Shown: positions 1-5,959 of the stretch, piece after piece
Layout of the letters: each line of letters starts with the position of its first letter
Numbering within the stretch: the stretch's first letter is position 1
NCBI GenBank assembly: GCA_007122945.1
Contig: SKSP01000316.1
Coordinates: 1-10,267, forward strand
DNA from: Ilumatobacteraceae bacterium
GTDB lineage: Bacteria; Actinomycetota; Acidimicrobiia; Acidimicrobiales; Ilumatobacteraceae
Reading direction: 5' to 3'
DNA: 10,267 bases
Notes under the pieces: generated by a model
Databases searched by the model: none
What the model was told of the DNA's origin: nothing
The model's input: only the letters and a program-made list of their open reading frames with translations
Program-made: the position numbers and the translations under genes

Positions 1-618
1 CTCGTGCACGTTCCCGGCGAGGGAGGCGTCACCGGACACCTCGACGGTGTGGTCACCCTCGACCTGACCGAGACCGACGAGGTGCACCGCGACGAGCTGC
101 GCCGGCGGCTCGACGAGCCGTTCCGGACCGTGATCGGCCACCTGCGCCACGAGATCGCCCACCACTACTGGCCGCGCCTGGTCGGCGGGACCGACGCGCT
201 CGACGGGTTCCGCGAGCTGTTCGGCGACGAGCGGGCGCCGTACGCCGAGGCGATGGAGGCGTACTACACGACCGACACCACCGACTGGGACCGGACCCGG
301 TACGTGTCGGGGTACGCCTCCTCGCACCCGATGGAGGACTGGGCCGAGAGCTTCGCCCACTACCTCCACGTCGTCGACGCCGCCGACACCGCCGCGGCGC
401 ACGGGCTCGCGAGCGCGGCGGACGACCCCGACGCACCCGAGCCGATGCAACTCGACGTCGTCGATCTGCTCGCGGTGTGGGCGCCGGTGTGCACGGCGCT
501 GAACGCCGTCGCCGAGTCGCTCGGTCGTCCCGACGTCTACCCGTTCGAGTTCACCGGGATCGTCGTCGACAAGCTCGACTTCGTCCGACGACGCATCGTC
601 GCCCGGACGGGCCGCTGA
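1..618 (+). CDS. Putative zinc-binding metallopeptidase, Peptidase_Mx-like (5' end outside window)
   Basis: This is the C-terminal 205 residues of a protein whose reading frame is already open at base 1, so the true start lies upstream; the GTG at base 4 is probably an internal valine. Counting the first complete codon as residue 1, a HEIAH motif (HExxH type) stands at residues 50-54, followed by HYW. The preceding stretch (GHLDGVVTLDL, then EVHRDELRRRLDEPFRT) and the later EDWAESFAHYLH near residues 112-123 match my memory of the 'putative zinc-binding metallo-peptidase' family (PF15887). The two histidines would bind zinc and the glutamate would activate water; a downstream acidic residue would be the third ligand. 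Full members are roughly 340-380 residues with an N-terminal zinc-ribbon-like part, which would be off-window. No signal peptide can be judged. Substrate is unknown. Family call is fairly secure; peptidase activity is inferred from the motif only. Confidence 0.82.
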   Translation, partial: LVHVPGEGGVTGHLDGVVTLDLTETDEVHRDELRRRLDEPFRTVIGHLRHEIAHHYWPRLVGGTDALDGFRELFGDERAPYAEAMEAYYTTDTTDWDRTRYVSGYASSHPMEDWAESFAHYLHVVDAADTAAAHGLASAADDPDAPEPMQLDVVDLLAVWAPVCTALNAVAESLGRPDVYPFEFTGIVVDKLDFVRRRIVARTGR

Positions 619-639
619 CGATCGTCTTTGATCCACCAC

Positions 640-661
640 CCCGTTCGCGGGAGAGAGAGAG
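640..661 (+). promoter_or_regulatory. Small hairpin and GA-repeat ribosome-binding leader of the 668 gene
   Basis: The 49-base gap after the peptidase stop contains CCCG-TTCG-CGGG (640-651), a perfect 4-bp stem with a TTCG loop. It runs directly into GGGAGAGAGAGAG (649-661), and the ATG is at 668. The GA repeat supplies several overlapping partial Shine-Dalgarno matches at usable and long spacings, and the stem covers its 5' edge. This is the only initiation region in the window with a long purine repeat. It supports ATG 668 as the start. Any regulatory role of the hairpin is inference. Confidence 0.5.
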
Positions 662-667
662 TGCACC

Positions 668-937
668 ATGGCCAAGGCCAAAGCGAAGAAGAAGGTGACC
701 CGCTGGTCGGACGGCTCGGTTCCCGACGAGGAGCTGGCGCCGAACGAGCGGATCGCCCACGAGATCGTGAGCGACAAGGGCGACCTCGCCCCGTCGGTGC
801 AGAAGATCATGGACGCCGATCTCGACGACGAGGGTCGTCGGGTGGCGCTCGAGTCGTTCCGCGACTCGCTCGGCGAGGTCGGCGACCCGAACCGCGACCC
901 CCAGGTCGCCATCGAGAACGCGGCCAAGCGCGGCTGA
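668..937 (+). CDS. Small hypothetical protein, 89 aa, lysine-rich N terminus
   Basis: I do not recognise this family. The 89-residue product starts with a strongly basic tail (MAKAKAKKKV), then a mostly acidic, helix-prone body (residues 14-75) rich in Asp and Glu, and ends with a basic AAKRG. There is no signal peptide, membrane segment or cysteine, so it is probably cytoplasmic. The start is supported by the purine-rich leader immediately upstream and by codon usage with G or C at nearly every third position, as in the neighbouring genes. It follows the metallopeptidase gene in the same direction after 49 bases, so co-transcription is possible. The basic tail could bind nucleic acid or the ribosome, but that is speculation. 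It meets the lipoprotein gene tail to tail with only 5 bases between stop codons. Confidence 0.72.
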   Translation: MAKAKAKKKVTRWSDGSVPDEELAPNERIAHEIVSDKGDLAPSVQKIMDADLDDEGRRVALESFRDSLGEVGDPNRDPQVAIENAAKRG

Positions 938-946
938 CCGGGTCAG
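934..946. repeat. 13-bp perfect palindrome spanning two convergent stop codons
   Basis: CTGACC-G-GGTCAG contains the TGA of the small gene (935-937) and the complement of the TGA of the lipoprotein gene (943-945). Part of the symmetry is automatic when TGA stops face each other; the extra C and CC/GG pairs extend it. As RNA it could form at most a 5-bp stem with a 3-base loop, and no T-run follows, so a terminator role is weakly supported. Confidence 0.3.
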
Positions 947-1638
947 GACCCCGGCTCGACCTCGCCGGTCTCGGGGTTCCACGTGCCGAACTCGGCGTCG
1001 ACGGTGACGTCGGCAGCGGCGAACTTGGCCACGCCCCACTCCTGCAGCGCGATCTGACCGTCGGACATCTCGTCCGGGGAGGCCGCCGGGCTGTCGCCGA
1101 GGTCGCCGAACTCGGCCTCGAGCTCCTGCAAGAGGGTGCTGAGCGGTAGTTCCATCCGGACGAAGACATCGCGGGTGAGCCCGATCTGTTCGAGCTGATC
1201 GTCGAACTCGGTCGGGCCGCCGGCGTCGTCCTCGAGCCCCGCCAGGGTCGCGTCGAGATCCGCCTGGGTGATCTCGATCCCGAAGTCGTCGGCGGCGCCG
1301 CGGACCACGATCTCGGTGATCAGGAACTGGGACAGGATCTGCGCCCGGAGCAGCGCCCCGACGCGCTCGGCGTCGTCGGCCACCTGCTCGGAGAACACCG
1401 GCGTGGCGACCACTTGGTCGAACACCTCGATCACGTCGGCGCGCGGGATCTCCGTGCCGTCGACCGTCGCCGCGACGCCGTCCGGGAGCGCACCGGTGTC
1501 GTCGGTCCCGGTGGCGTCGGCCCCGGTGTCGTCGGTCCCGGTGTCGTCGGTCCCGGTGTCGTCGGTCCCGGTGCACGCGGTGAGTGCCAGGGCTCCGGCG
1601 GCGACGAGCGCGGCGATCGAGCGGAGCGCGCGGGGCAC
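943..1638 (-). CDS. SurA N-terminal-domain lipoprotein, 231 aa, no PPIase domain
   Basis: The protein begins with a lipoprotein signal peptide: basic MPRALR, a hydrophobic stretch, and a lipobox LTAC with Cys22 as the predicted lipidated residue, so it should be anchored on the outside of the cytoplasmic membrane. Residues 23-50 are a low-complexity linker of five TGTDD-like repeats. From residue 57 the sequence (VAATVDGTEIPRADVIEVFDQ) resembles SurA_N / PrsA-type chaperone N-terminal domains, followed by helical segments to about residue 175. The C-terminal ADVTVDAEFGTW motif (209-220) matches the ending I associate with actinobacterial SurA-N lipoproteins. The region where a parvulin peptidyl-prolyl isomerase domain would sit is absent, so a chaperone or folding-related role outside the membrane is inferred, without isomerase activity. 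Start is GTG 1638. It lies 27 bases downstream of the membrane protein gene in the same direction but has its own candidate promoter. Confidence 0.8.
   Translation of the reverse strand: MPRALRSIAALVAAGALALTACTGTDDTGTDDTGTDDTGADATGTDDTGALPDGVAATVDGTEIPRADVIEVFDQVVATPVFSEQVADDAERVGALLRAQILSQFLITEIVVRGAADDFGIEITQADLDATLAGLEDDAGGPTEFDDQLEQIGLTRDVFVRMELPLSTLLQELEAEFGDLGDSPAASPDEMSDGQIALQEWGVAKFAAADVTVDAEFGTWNPETGEVEPGS
1498..1572 (-). repeat. Five 15-bp tandem repeats encoding TGTDD linker
   Basis: Five in-frame 15-base units encode TGTDD, TGTDD, TGTDD, TGADA and TGTDD directly after the lipidated cysteine; the fourth unit is diverged. Because the unit is a multiple of three, gain or loss of copies would change linker length without breaking the frame. 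It probably serves as an acidic spacer holding the folded domain away from the membrane. Confidence 0.85.
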
Positions 1639-1645
1639 GTCGTCG

Positions 1646-1651
1646 ACCCTA
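1646..1651 (-). promoter_or_regulatory. Candidate leaderless promoter -10 (TAGGGT) of the lipoprotein gene
   Basis: On the minus strand TAGGGT is followed by 7 bases and then the GTG start at 1638. This fits the actinobacterial TAnnnT -10 with transcription beginning at or next to the start codon. It lies between the two reverse genes, so the lipoprotein could be transcribed independently of the membrane protein. No convincing -35 box is seen, and there is no Shine-Dalgarno sequence in the gap. Confidence 0.45.
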
Positions 1652-1665
1652 GCGACGATGCCGGG

Positions 1666-2241
1666 TCACAGGTCGCGGGGCGGGGAGCAGGCGGGCATCT
1701 CGTTGTCGACGGCGAACCGGGCGATGCGTTCGCTGATCGGGATCGTGCCGGCCGCCTCCTCGCGGAACGGCTCGTTGCGGCCGGCGCGGGTGATGTCGGC
1801 GTATCGGCGACGGTTCTCGATGAGGATCCGGTAGTCGGCCTCCCACCGTGGGACGAGCTCTTGACCCTTGGGATCCGACGGGACCGCAGCCGTGACGTCG
1901 TCGATCATCCGCTCGACGATGTCGGTCGAACGATCGATCAGGTCGCCGCGCTCTCGCAGGAGCTCGGCATCGTCGGGGTCGATGCGCCGGTAGTCCGCGA
2001 GCTCGTCCCGCTGGGCGTTGGCATCGACGCAGATCGCCTCGGCGCGTGCGGCCCACCCGCGATCGTCGATCTTGTTGATCGACTCCTTCGAGGCGAAGAA
2101 CAGCGCCCACGTCCAGAACCCGACGAACGCGACGATCGCGACCGCGACGGCGGCGGTCCCGACGACGGAGCGCCGATGTCGTCGATCGACGGCGGGATCG
2201 ACGGGGGGGTCGACGGGGGGGTCGTCGAGGGTCCCGGTCAC
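1666..2241 (-). CDS. Single-pass membrane protein with extracytoplasmic domain, hypothetical, 191 aa
   Basis: I do not recognise a named family. The frame is open far upstream, inside the antisense of the ABC gene, but the first sensible start is GTG 2241: it is preceded by a candidate -10 and places a short cytoplasmic tail before the membrane helix. The tail (residues 7-18) is a DPPV/DPPV/DPAV repeat, followed by basic RRHRR and one transmembrane segment at about 25-50 (SVVGTAAVAVAIVAFVGFWT and on). The positive residues before the helix suggest the C-terminal 140 residues are outside. That part has a helical, charged sequence starting RAEAICVDANAQRDEL and only two cysteines, Cys71 and Cys185, which could form a disulfide joining its two ends. 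It is divergent from the ABC genes (70 bases between starts) and precedes the SurA-N lipoprotein gene, so the pair may share an envelope role; this is inference. Confidence 0.72.
   Translation of the reverse strand: MTGTLDDPPVDPPVDPAVDRRHRRSVVGTAAVAVAIVAFVGFWTWALFFASKESINKIDDRGWAARAEAICVDANAQRDELADYRRIDPDDAELLRERGDLIDRSTDIVERMIDDVTAAVPSDPKGQELVPRWEADYRILIENRRRYADITRAGRNEPFREEAAGTIPISERIARFAVDNEMPACSPPRDL
2194..2231 (+). repeat. G-quadruplex-type tract with two G7 runs, inside start of the membrane protein gene
   Basis: On the plus strand four G-runs occur: GGG (2194-2196), G7 (2203-2209), G7 (2215-2221) and GGG (2229-2231), separated by loops of 6, 5 and 7 bases. This meets the common G3+N1-7 quadruplex pattern. 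On the minus strand the same bases encode most of the DPPV repeat at the N terminus of the membrane protein. The G-strand is the template strand for that gene. The sequence match is direct; folding is inferred. Confidence 0.6.
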
Positions 2242-2247
2242 GGGTCC

Positions 2248-2253
2248 AGTATG
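2248..2253 (-). promoter_or_regulatory. Candidate -10 (CATACT) of the membrane protein gene
   Basis: On the minus strand CATACT is followed by 6 bases (GGACCC) and GTG 2241. It is close to the TATAAT/TAnnnT consensus in an otherwise GC-only stretch and lies at the distance expected for a leaderless transcript. It lies in the 70-base divergent spacer shared with the ABC genes; for the ABC side only a weak match (TAGACA at 2299-2304, 7 bases before ATG 2312) is visible. Confidence 0.4.
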
Positions 2254-2311
2254 CCGCTGACAGCGCGAACTCGGCGCCGCGCGGCGACGGTCCGCTGGTA
2301 GACACTCGGCG

Positions 2312-4147
2312 ATGTCCGACCCGTCGCCCGACGCAGAGACCGGCGCGCACCGGCTCGGGCGCGTCCGTCGGGCGATCGACCTCGTCGGGTCGATGGTCCG
2401 CCTGCACCCGCGCCTGTTCGCCGTCGCGGTTCTCGGCGCGTTCGTCTTCGCCGTGTGCACCGTCGCCGCGAGCTTCGCGGTCCGATGGGTGATCGACCAC
2501 GTGATCCTGCCGCGATTCGAGGACGGCGCGGTGGCGACAGCGGCCGTCGTCGGTGGCGCCCTGCTGGTGATCGGCATCGGTGTCGTGCGTGCGGCCGGCG
2601 TCGTGATCCGCCGCTCGTTCGCGGGGATGACCCAGTGGCGCGTGGCCGAGACGGTCACGCGCGACGTGGTGGACCGGCTCGTGCGGCAGCCCGCGTCGTG
2701 GCACCAGCGCCGGGCCGACGGCGACCTCGTCGCCCGCGCCGGCGTCGACGTCGACGCCGCGATCAGCGTGCTCGCCCCGATCCCGTTCACCACCGGCACG
2801 ATCCTGCTGCTGTTCATCTCGAGCGGGTGGATGCTCTACATCGATCTCGTGCTCGGCGGCGTCGCCGTGGTCGTGTTCCCGCTCCTCATCGTGCTCAACG
2901 TCGTCTACCAGCGTCGCGTCGACCGGCACTTCGACGCCGCCCAGGACCATCTCGGTTCGTTCAGTGCCGGCGTCCACGAGAGCTTCGAGGGTGTCCAACT
3001 GGTCAAGGCGTACGGCGCCGAGCAGCGTGAGACCGACCGGCTGGCGGCGATCGCCGGCGAGGTGCGCGACGCGCGGGTGCGCGCCGTGCGGCTGCGGGCG
3101 ACGTTCGAGACGCTCCTCGAGGTCGTCCCGTCGCTGACGAACGTCGGCATCGTCGTCCTCGGGGCGTACCGGGTCCGTTCCGGCGACGTGACGGTCGGCG
3201 AGCTGTCGAGCGTCGTCTTCATGTTCACGCTGCTCGTGTTCCCGCTGCGGCTGATCGGTTACACGCTGTCGGAGCTGCCCCGGTCGGTGGCCGGCTGGAA
3301 CCGGATCCGCAGCGTGCTCGACGATCCGCTCGAGCCCGACCCGGTCGCCTCGATCGGTCCGGCGAGCGAGCGCTACGGCATCGAGGTCGACGGCGTCTCG
3401 TTCCGACACGCCGGCGAGGCGGCGGACGCGCTCCACGACGTCCGGCTGGCGGTCGACCGCGGCGAGGTGCTCGCCGTGGTCGGGCCGACGGGGGCCGGCA
3501 AGACCACCCTGATCGAGGTGGTCGGTGGTCTCCTGCCGCCGCGTGCCGGCGCGGTCCGGCTGGCGCCCGGCTCCCGCTCGATCGTGTTCCAGGAGGCGTT
3601 CCTCTTCGCCGGCACGGTGGGCGACAACCTCTCGGTCGGTCGGGCCCACGACGAGAGCGTGCTCTGGGAGGCCCTGCGGATGGCGGCCGGGGACGACTTC
3701 GTCGCCGCGCTGCCGCACGGGCTCGACACGATGGTCGGCGAGCGCGGCGTCAGCCTGAGCGGCGGGCAGCGCCAGCGCCTCGCGCTCGCCCGCGCCCTGG
3801 TCCGCCGGCCGACGGTGCTGTTGCTCGACGACACCACCTCGGCGCTCGACCCGACCACCGAGGCGATCGTGCTCGGCAACCTGCGCACCGTGGCGTCGGC
3901 CACGACGGTGCTGATGGTGGCCTCGCGCCCGTCGACCATCGCGCTCGCCGACCGGGTGGCGTTCCTGGTGGGTGGGCGGCTCGTCGCCGTCGGTGCGCAT
4001 CGCGACCTGCTCGGCGCCGAGCCGGCGTACCGGTCGCTCGTCGAGGCGTTCGAGGACGACCGTGCCGGTGATCGATCCGGGGTGTCCGGGGTGTCCGGGG
4101 TGTCCGGGGTGTTGGGGGCGGCGACCATCGGGAGTGACGGGTCGTGA
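2312..4147 (+). CDS. ABC exporter subunit A (TMD-NBD half transporter) with degenerate catalytic residues
   Basis: A 611-residue half-transporter: six predicted membrane helices (about 31-57, 73-99, 153-176, 179-199, 266-288, 297-319) form a type-1 exporter domain, followed by an ATPase domain from about 355 to 580. Visible motifs are Walker A GPTGAGKT (391-398), Q-loop Gln427, an intact signature LSGGQ (482-486) and Walker B LLLDD (503-507). The catalytic glutamate after Walker B is Asp507, the H-loop histidine is Ser538 (VASRPST), and the usual A-loop tyrosine position is His366. In known heterodimeric exporters such as TM287/288 one subunit has such a defective ATPase site, so this should be the degenerate-site partner of the next gene product, with which it overlaps by 4 bases. 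Residues 590-602 form a GVS repeat tail. Role: ATP-driven export across the cytoplasmic membrane; the substrate (drug, lipid or other) cannot be told from sequence. ATG 2312 has no clear Shine-Dalgarno sequence. Confidence 0.93.
   Translation: MSDPSPDAETGAHRLGRVRRAIDLVGSMVRLHPRLFAVAVLGAFVFAVCTVAASFAVRWVIDHVILPRFEDGAVATAAVVGGALLVIGIGVVRAAGVVIRRSFAGMTQWRVAETVTRDVVDRLVRQPASWHQRRADGDLVARAGVDVDAAISVLAPIPFTTGTILLLFISSGWMLYIDLVLGGVAVVVFPLLIVLNVVYQRRVDRHFDAAQDHLGSFSAGVHESFEGVQLVKAYGAEQRETDRLAAIAGEVRDARVRAVRLRATFETLLEVVPSLTNVGIVVLGAYRVRSGDVTVGELSSVVFMFTLLVFPLRLIGYTLSELPRSVAGWNRIRSVLDDPLEPDPVASIGPASERYGIEVDGVSFRHAGEAADALHDVRLAVDRGEVLAVVGPTGAGKTTLIEVVGGLLPPRAGAVRLAPGSRSIVFQEAFLFAGTVGDNLSVGRAHDESVLWEALRMAAGDDFVAALPHGLDTMVGERGVSLSGGQRQRLALARALVRRPTVLLLDDTTSALDPTTEAIVLGNLRTVASATTVLMVASRPSTIALADRVAFLVGGRLVAVGAHRDLLGAEPAYRSLVEAFEDDRAGDRSGVSGVSGVSGVLGAATIGSDGS
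4076..4111 (+). repeat. Four 9-bp tandem repeats at the 3' end of ABC subunit A
   Basis: The unit TCCGGGGTG occurs four times in a row, encoding (S-G-V)4 in the C-terminal tail beyond the ATPase domain. It ends about 20 bases before the GGAG that serves the downstream gene. The copies are identical, which suggests recent expansion by slippage. The unit is a multiple of three, so copy change would leave frame and stop codon intact. Confidence 0.85.
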
Positions 4148-5958
4148 CGGAGCCGATGGGTCGCTTCACCGCGGTCGACGCCATCGGGCGCGGCCTGCAG
4201 GAGGCGCCGGTGCTGCGCCAGGGCATCGGCGTCACGTGGTTGCTCGCCGGGGTCGGTGCCGGCGGGCGGGTCGTGGTCCCCGTGATGATCCAGCAGGCGA
4301 TCGACCGTGGCATCGTCGGCCAGGACGAGGTGCGGGTCGACCTGGTCGGCTGGTTCGGCCTGATCGCGGTCGCCGCGCTGGTCGTCGCGGGCATCGCCCA
4401 GCGGACGGCGATCGTGCGGCTGGGGGCGCGCAGCGAGCGGGCGCTGTACGACCTGCGCAGTCGGTTGATCGGCCACATCCACCGCCTCAGCCTGGCGGAC
4501 CACAACGACGAGCGTCGCGGCGCGCTCGTCGCGCGTGTCACGAGCGACATCGAGACGCTCACCCAGTTCTTCCAGTGGGGCGGCCTCGCGTGGCTGCTCA
4601 ACGGCACCTTGATGTTGATCATCGCCGCGGTGATGTTGGCCTACAACTGGGCCCTCGCGCTGACGGTGTTCGTCGTTGCGCTTCCGCTCGCGTTCGTGCT
4701 CCACGCGGTCCAACGGCACCTGTCGCGAGCGTACGACCGGGCGCGCGCCCGCAACAGCGAGATGCTGTCGGCCGTGTCCGAGATCGTCACGGGTGCCGAG
4801 ACGATCCGGGCGTACGACGCCGGTGAGTACGTGCGGGGCGAGACGAACACGACCGTCAAGCGGCGTGCCGACGCCCAGATCCGGGCGAACATCATCGGCG
4901 CCTTCCTGTTCCCCTCCGGCGAGGTGTTCTCGGTGCTGACCGTGTCCGCCGTCGTCGTGATGGGTGTGTGGCTCGGCCCGGCGAGCGGGCTCACGGCGGG
5001 AGCCATGGTCGGGTTCGTGTTCCTCACGTACCGGTTCCTCGAACCCGTCGCCGAGTTCACCGAGGTGCTCGACCAGACGCAGACGGCGGTGGCCGGTCTG
5101 CGGCGGGTGCTCGCCGTGCTCGACATGCCGACGGGCCCGCCCCAGCCGGCCGAGACGCAGTCGCTCCCGTCCGGTCCGCTCGACATCGAGGTCCGCCGGG
5201 TCACGTTCTCGTACCGCAGTCGGGCCGACCGGGCGCTGACCGACACCCCCGTGCTGCGCGACGTGTCGTTCCGGATCCCCGCCGGGCAACAGGTCGCCCT
5301 CGTCGGCGCGACCGGTTCGGGCAAGACCACCCTCGGACGACTGATCGCCCGCTTCGCCGACCCGACCGACGGTGAGATCCACCTGGGTGGTGTGCCGCTG
5401 CGATCCGTCTCCAACGCCGAGTTGCGCGGTCGACTCGTCGTGGTCGCCCAGGAGCCGTTCCTGTTCGACGACACGATCGCCGCCAACGTGGTGTTCTCCC
5501 GGCCCGGTGCGCGTGCCGCGGACGTCGCACGAGTGGTCGACGACCTCGACGTGCGCGACTGGCTCGACGCGCTCCCCGACGGCCTCGCGACCCGCGTCGG
5601 CGAGCGTGGCGACCAGCTCTCGGCGGGGGAGCGGCAGCTCGTCGCCCTGCTCCGCGCCGGCCTCGCCGACCCGGACGTGCTCGTGCTCGACGAGGCGACG
5701 TCGTCCGTCGACGCGCTCACCGAGGTGCGGATCTCGCGGGCGCTCACCCGGCTCGCCGAGGGGCGCACGTCGATCGCCATCGCCCACCGACTGTCGACGG
5801 CCGCCCGCGCCGATCGCGTGCTCGTGCTCGAGGACGGTCGACTCGTGGAGGACGGTCCGCATGCCGATCTGCTGATGGCCGGCGGGACCTACAGCCGGTT
5901 GTACGCCGCCTGGATGGCCGCCACGTCCGCGTCGGGTGTCTCCGTGTCGGGCGCCTGA
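4144..5958 (+). CDS. ABC exporter subunit B (TMD-NBD half transporter) with canonical catalytic residues and variant signature
   Basis: A 604-residue half-transporter with six predicted helices (about 27-53, 66-86, 146-169, 171-189, 259-277, 285-305) and an ATPase domain from about 346 to 590. Motifs are A-loop Tyr357, Walker A GATGSGKT (388-395), Q-loop Gln436, Walker B VLVLDE (512-517) with the catalytic Glu517, D-loop SSVD and H-loop His548 (IAHRLST). Its signature is LSAGE (492-496) instead of LSGGQ. Since each ATP site combines Walker motifs of one subunit with the signature of the other, this subunit's intact Walker site pairs with subunit A's intact LSGGQ (active site), while its altered signature pairs with subunit A's defective Walker site. 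GTG 4144 overlaps the upstream TGA in a GTGA, with GGAG at 4131-4134 nine bases ahead, implying translational coupling. ATG 4156 is an alternative start but its purine stretch is too close. Exported substrate is unknown. Confidence 0.93.
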   Translation: MTEPMGRFTAVDAIGRGLQEAPVLRQGIGVTWLLAGVGAGGRVVVPVMIQQAIDRGIVGQDEVRVDLVGWFGLIAVAALVVAGIAQRTAIVRLGARSERALYDLRSRLIGHIHRLSLADHNDERRGALVARVTSDIETLTQFFQWGGLAWLLNGTLMLIIAAVMLAYNWALALTVFVVALPLAFVLHAVQRHLSRAYDRARARNSEMLSAVSEIVTGAETIRAYDAGEYVRGETNTTVKRRADAQIRANIIGAFLFPSGEVFSVLTVSAVVVMGVWLGPASGLTAGAMVGFVFLTYRFLEPVAEFTEVLDQTQTAVAGLRRVLAVLDMPTGPPQPAETQSLPSGPLDIEVRRVTFSYRSRADRALTDTPVLRDVSFRIPAGQQVALVGATGSGKTTLGRLIARFADPTDGEIHLGGVPLRSVSNAELRGRLVVVAQEPFLFDDTIAANVVFSRPGARAADVARVVDDLDVRDWLDALPDGLATRVGERGDQLSAGERQLVALLRAGLADPDVLVLDEATSSVDALTEVRISRALTRLAEGRTSIAIAHRLSTAARADRVLVLEDGRLVEDGPHADLLMAGGTYSRLYAAWMAATSASGVSVSGA

Positions 5959-5959
5959 G

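Noticed and set aside
1498..1572. CRISPR-like array at the 15-bp repeats
   Set aside because: The units are contiguous with no unique spacers and lie in frame within a lipoprotein linker, so they are a coding tandem repeat.
1414..2301. Plus-strand frame across the lipoprotein and membrane protein genes, with Gly/Val repeats
   Set aside because: The repeats are only the antisense reading of the lipoprotein linker and the DPPV tract; no domain or ribosome-binding site supports it.
1649..4000. Very long open frame on the minus strand, antisense to ABC subunit A
   Set aside because: Its product is a low-complexity Arg/Asp/His/Gly-rich sequence with no domain, as expected when stop codons are rare in the complement of GC-rich genes. 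The real membrane protein here uses a different minus-strand frame.
3373..5862. Even longer minus-strand open frame antisense to both ABC genes
   Set aside because: Composition is biased (His, Asp, Arg, Gly) with no recognisable fold, while the plus strand shows unmistakable ABC motifs over the same bases.
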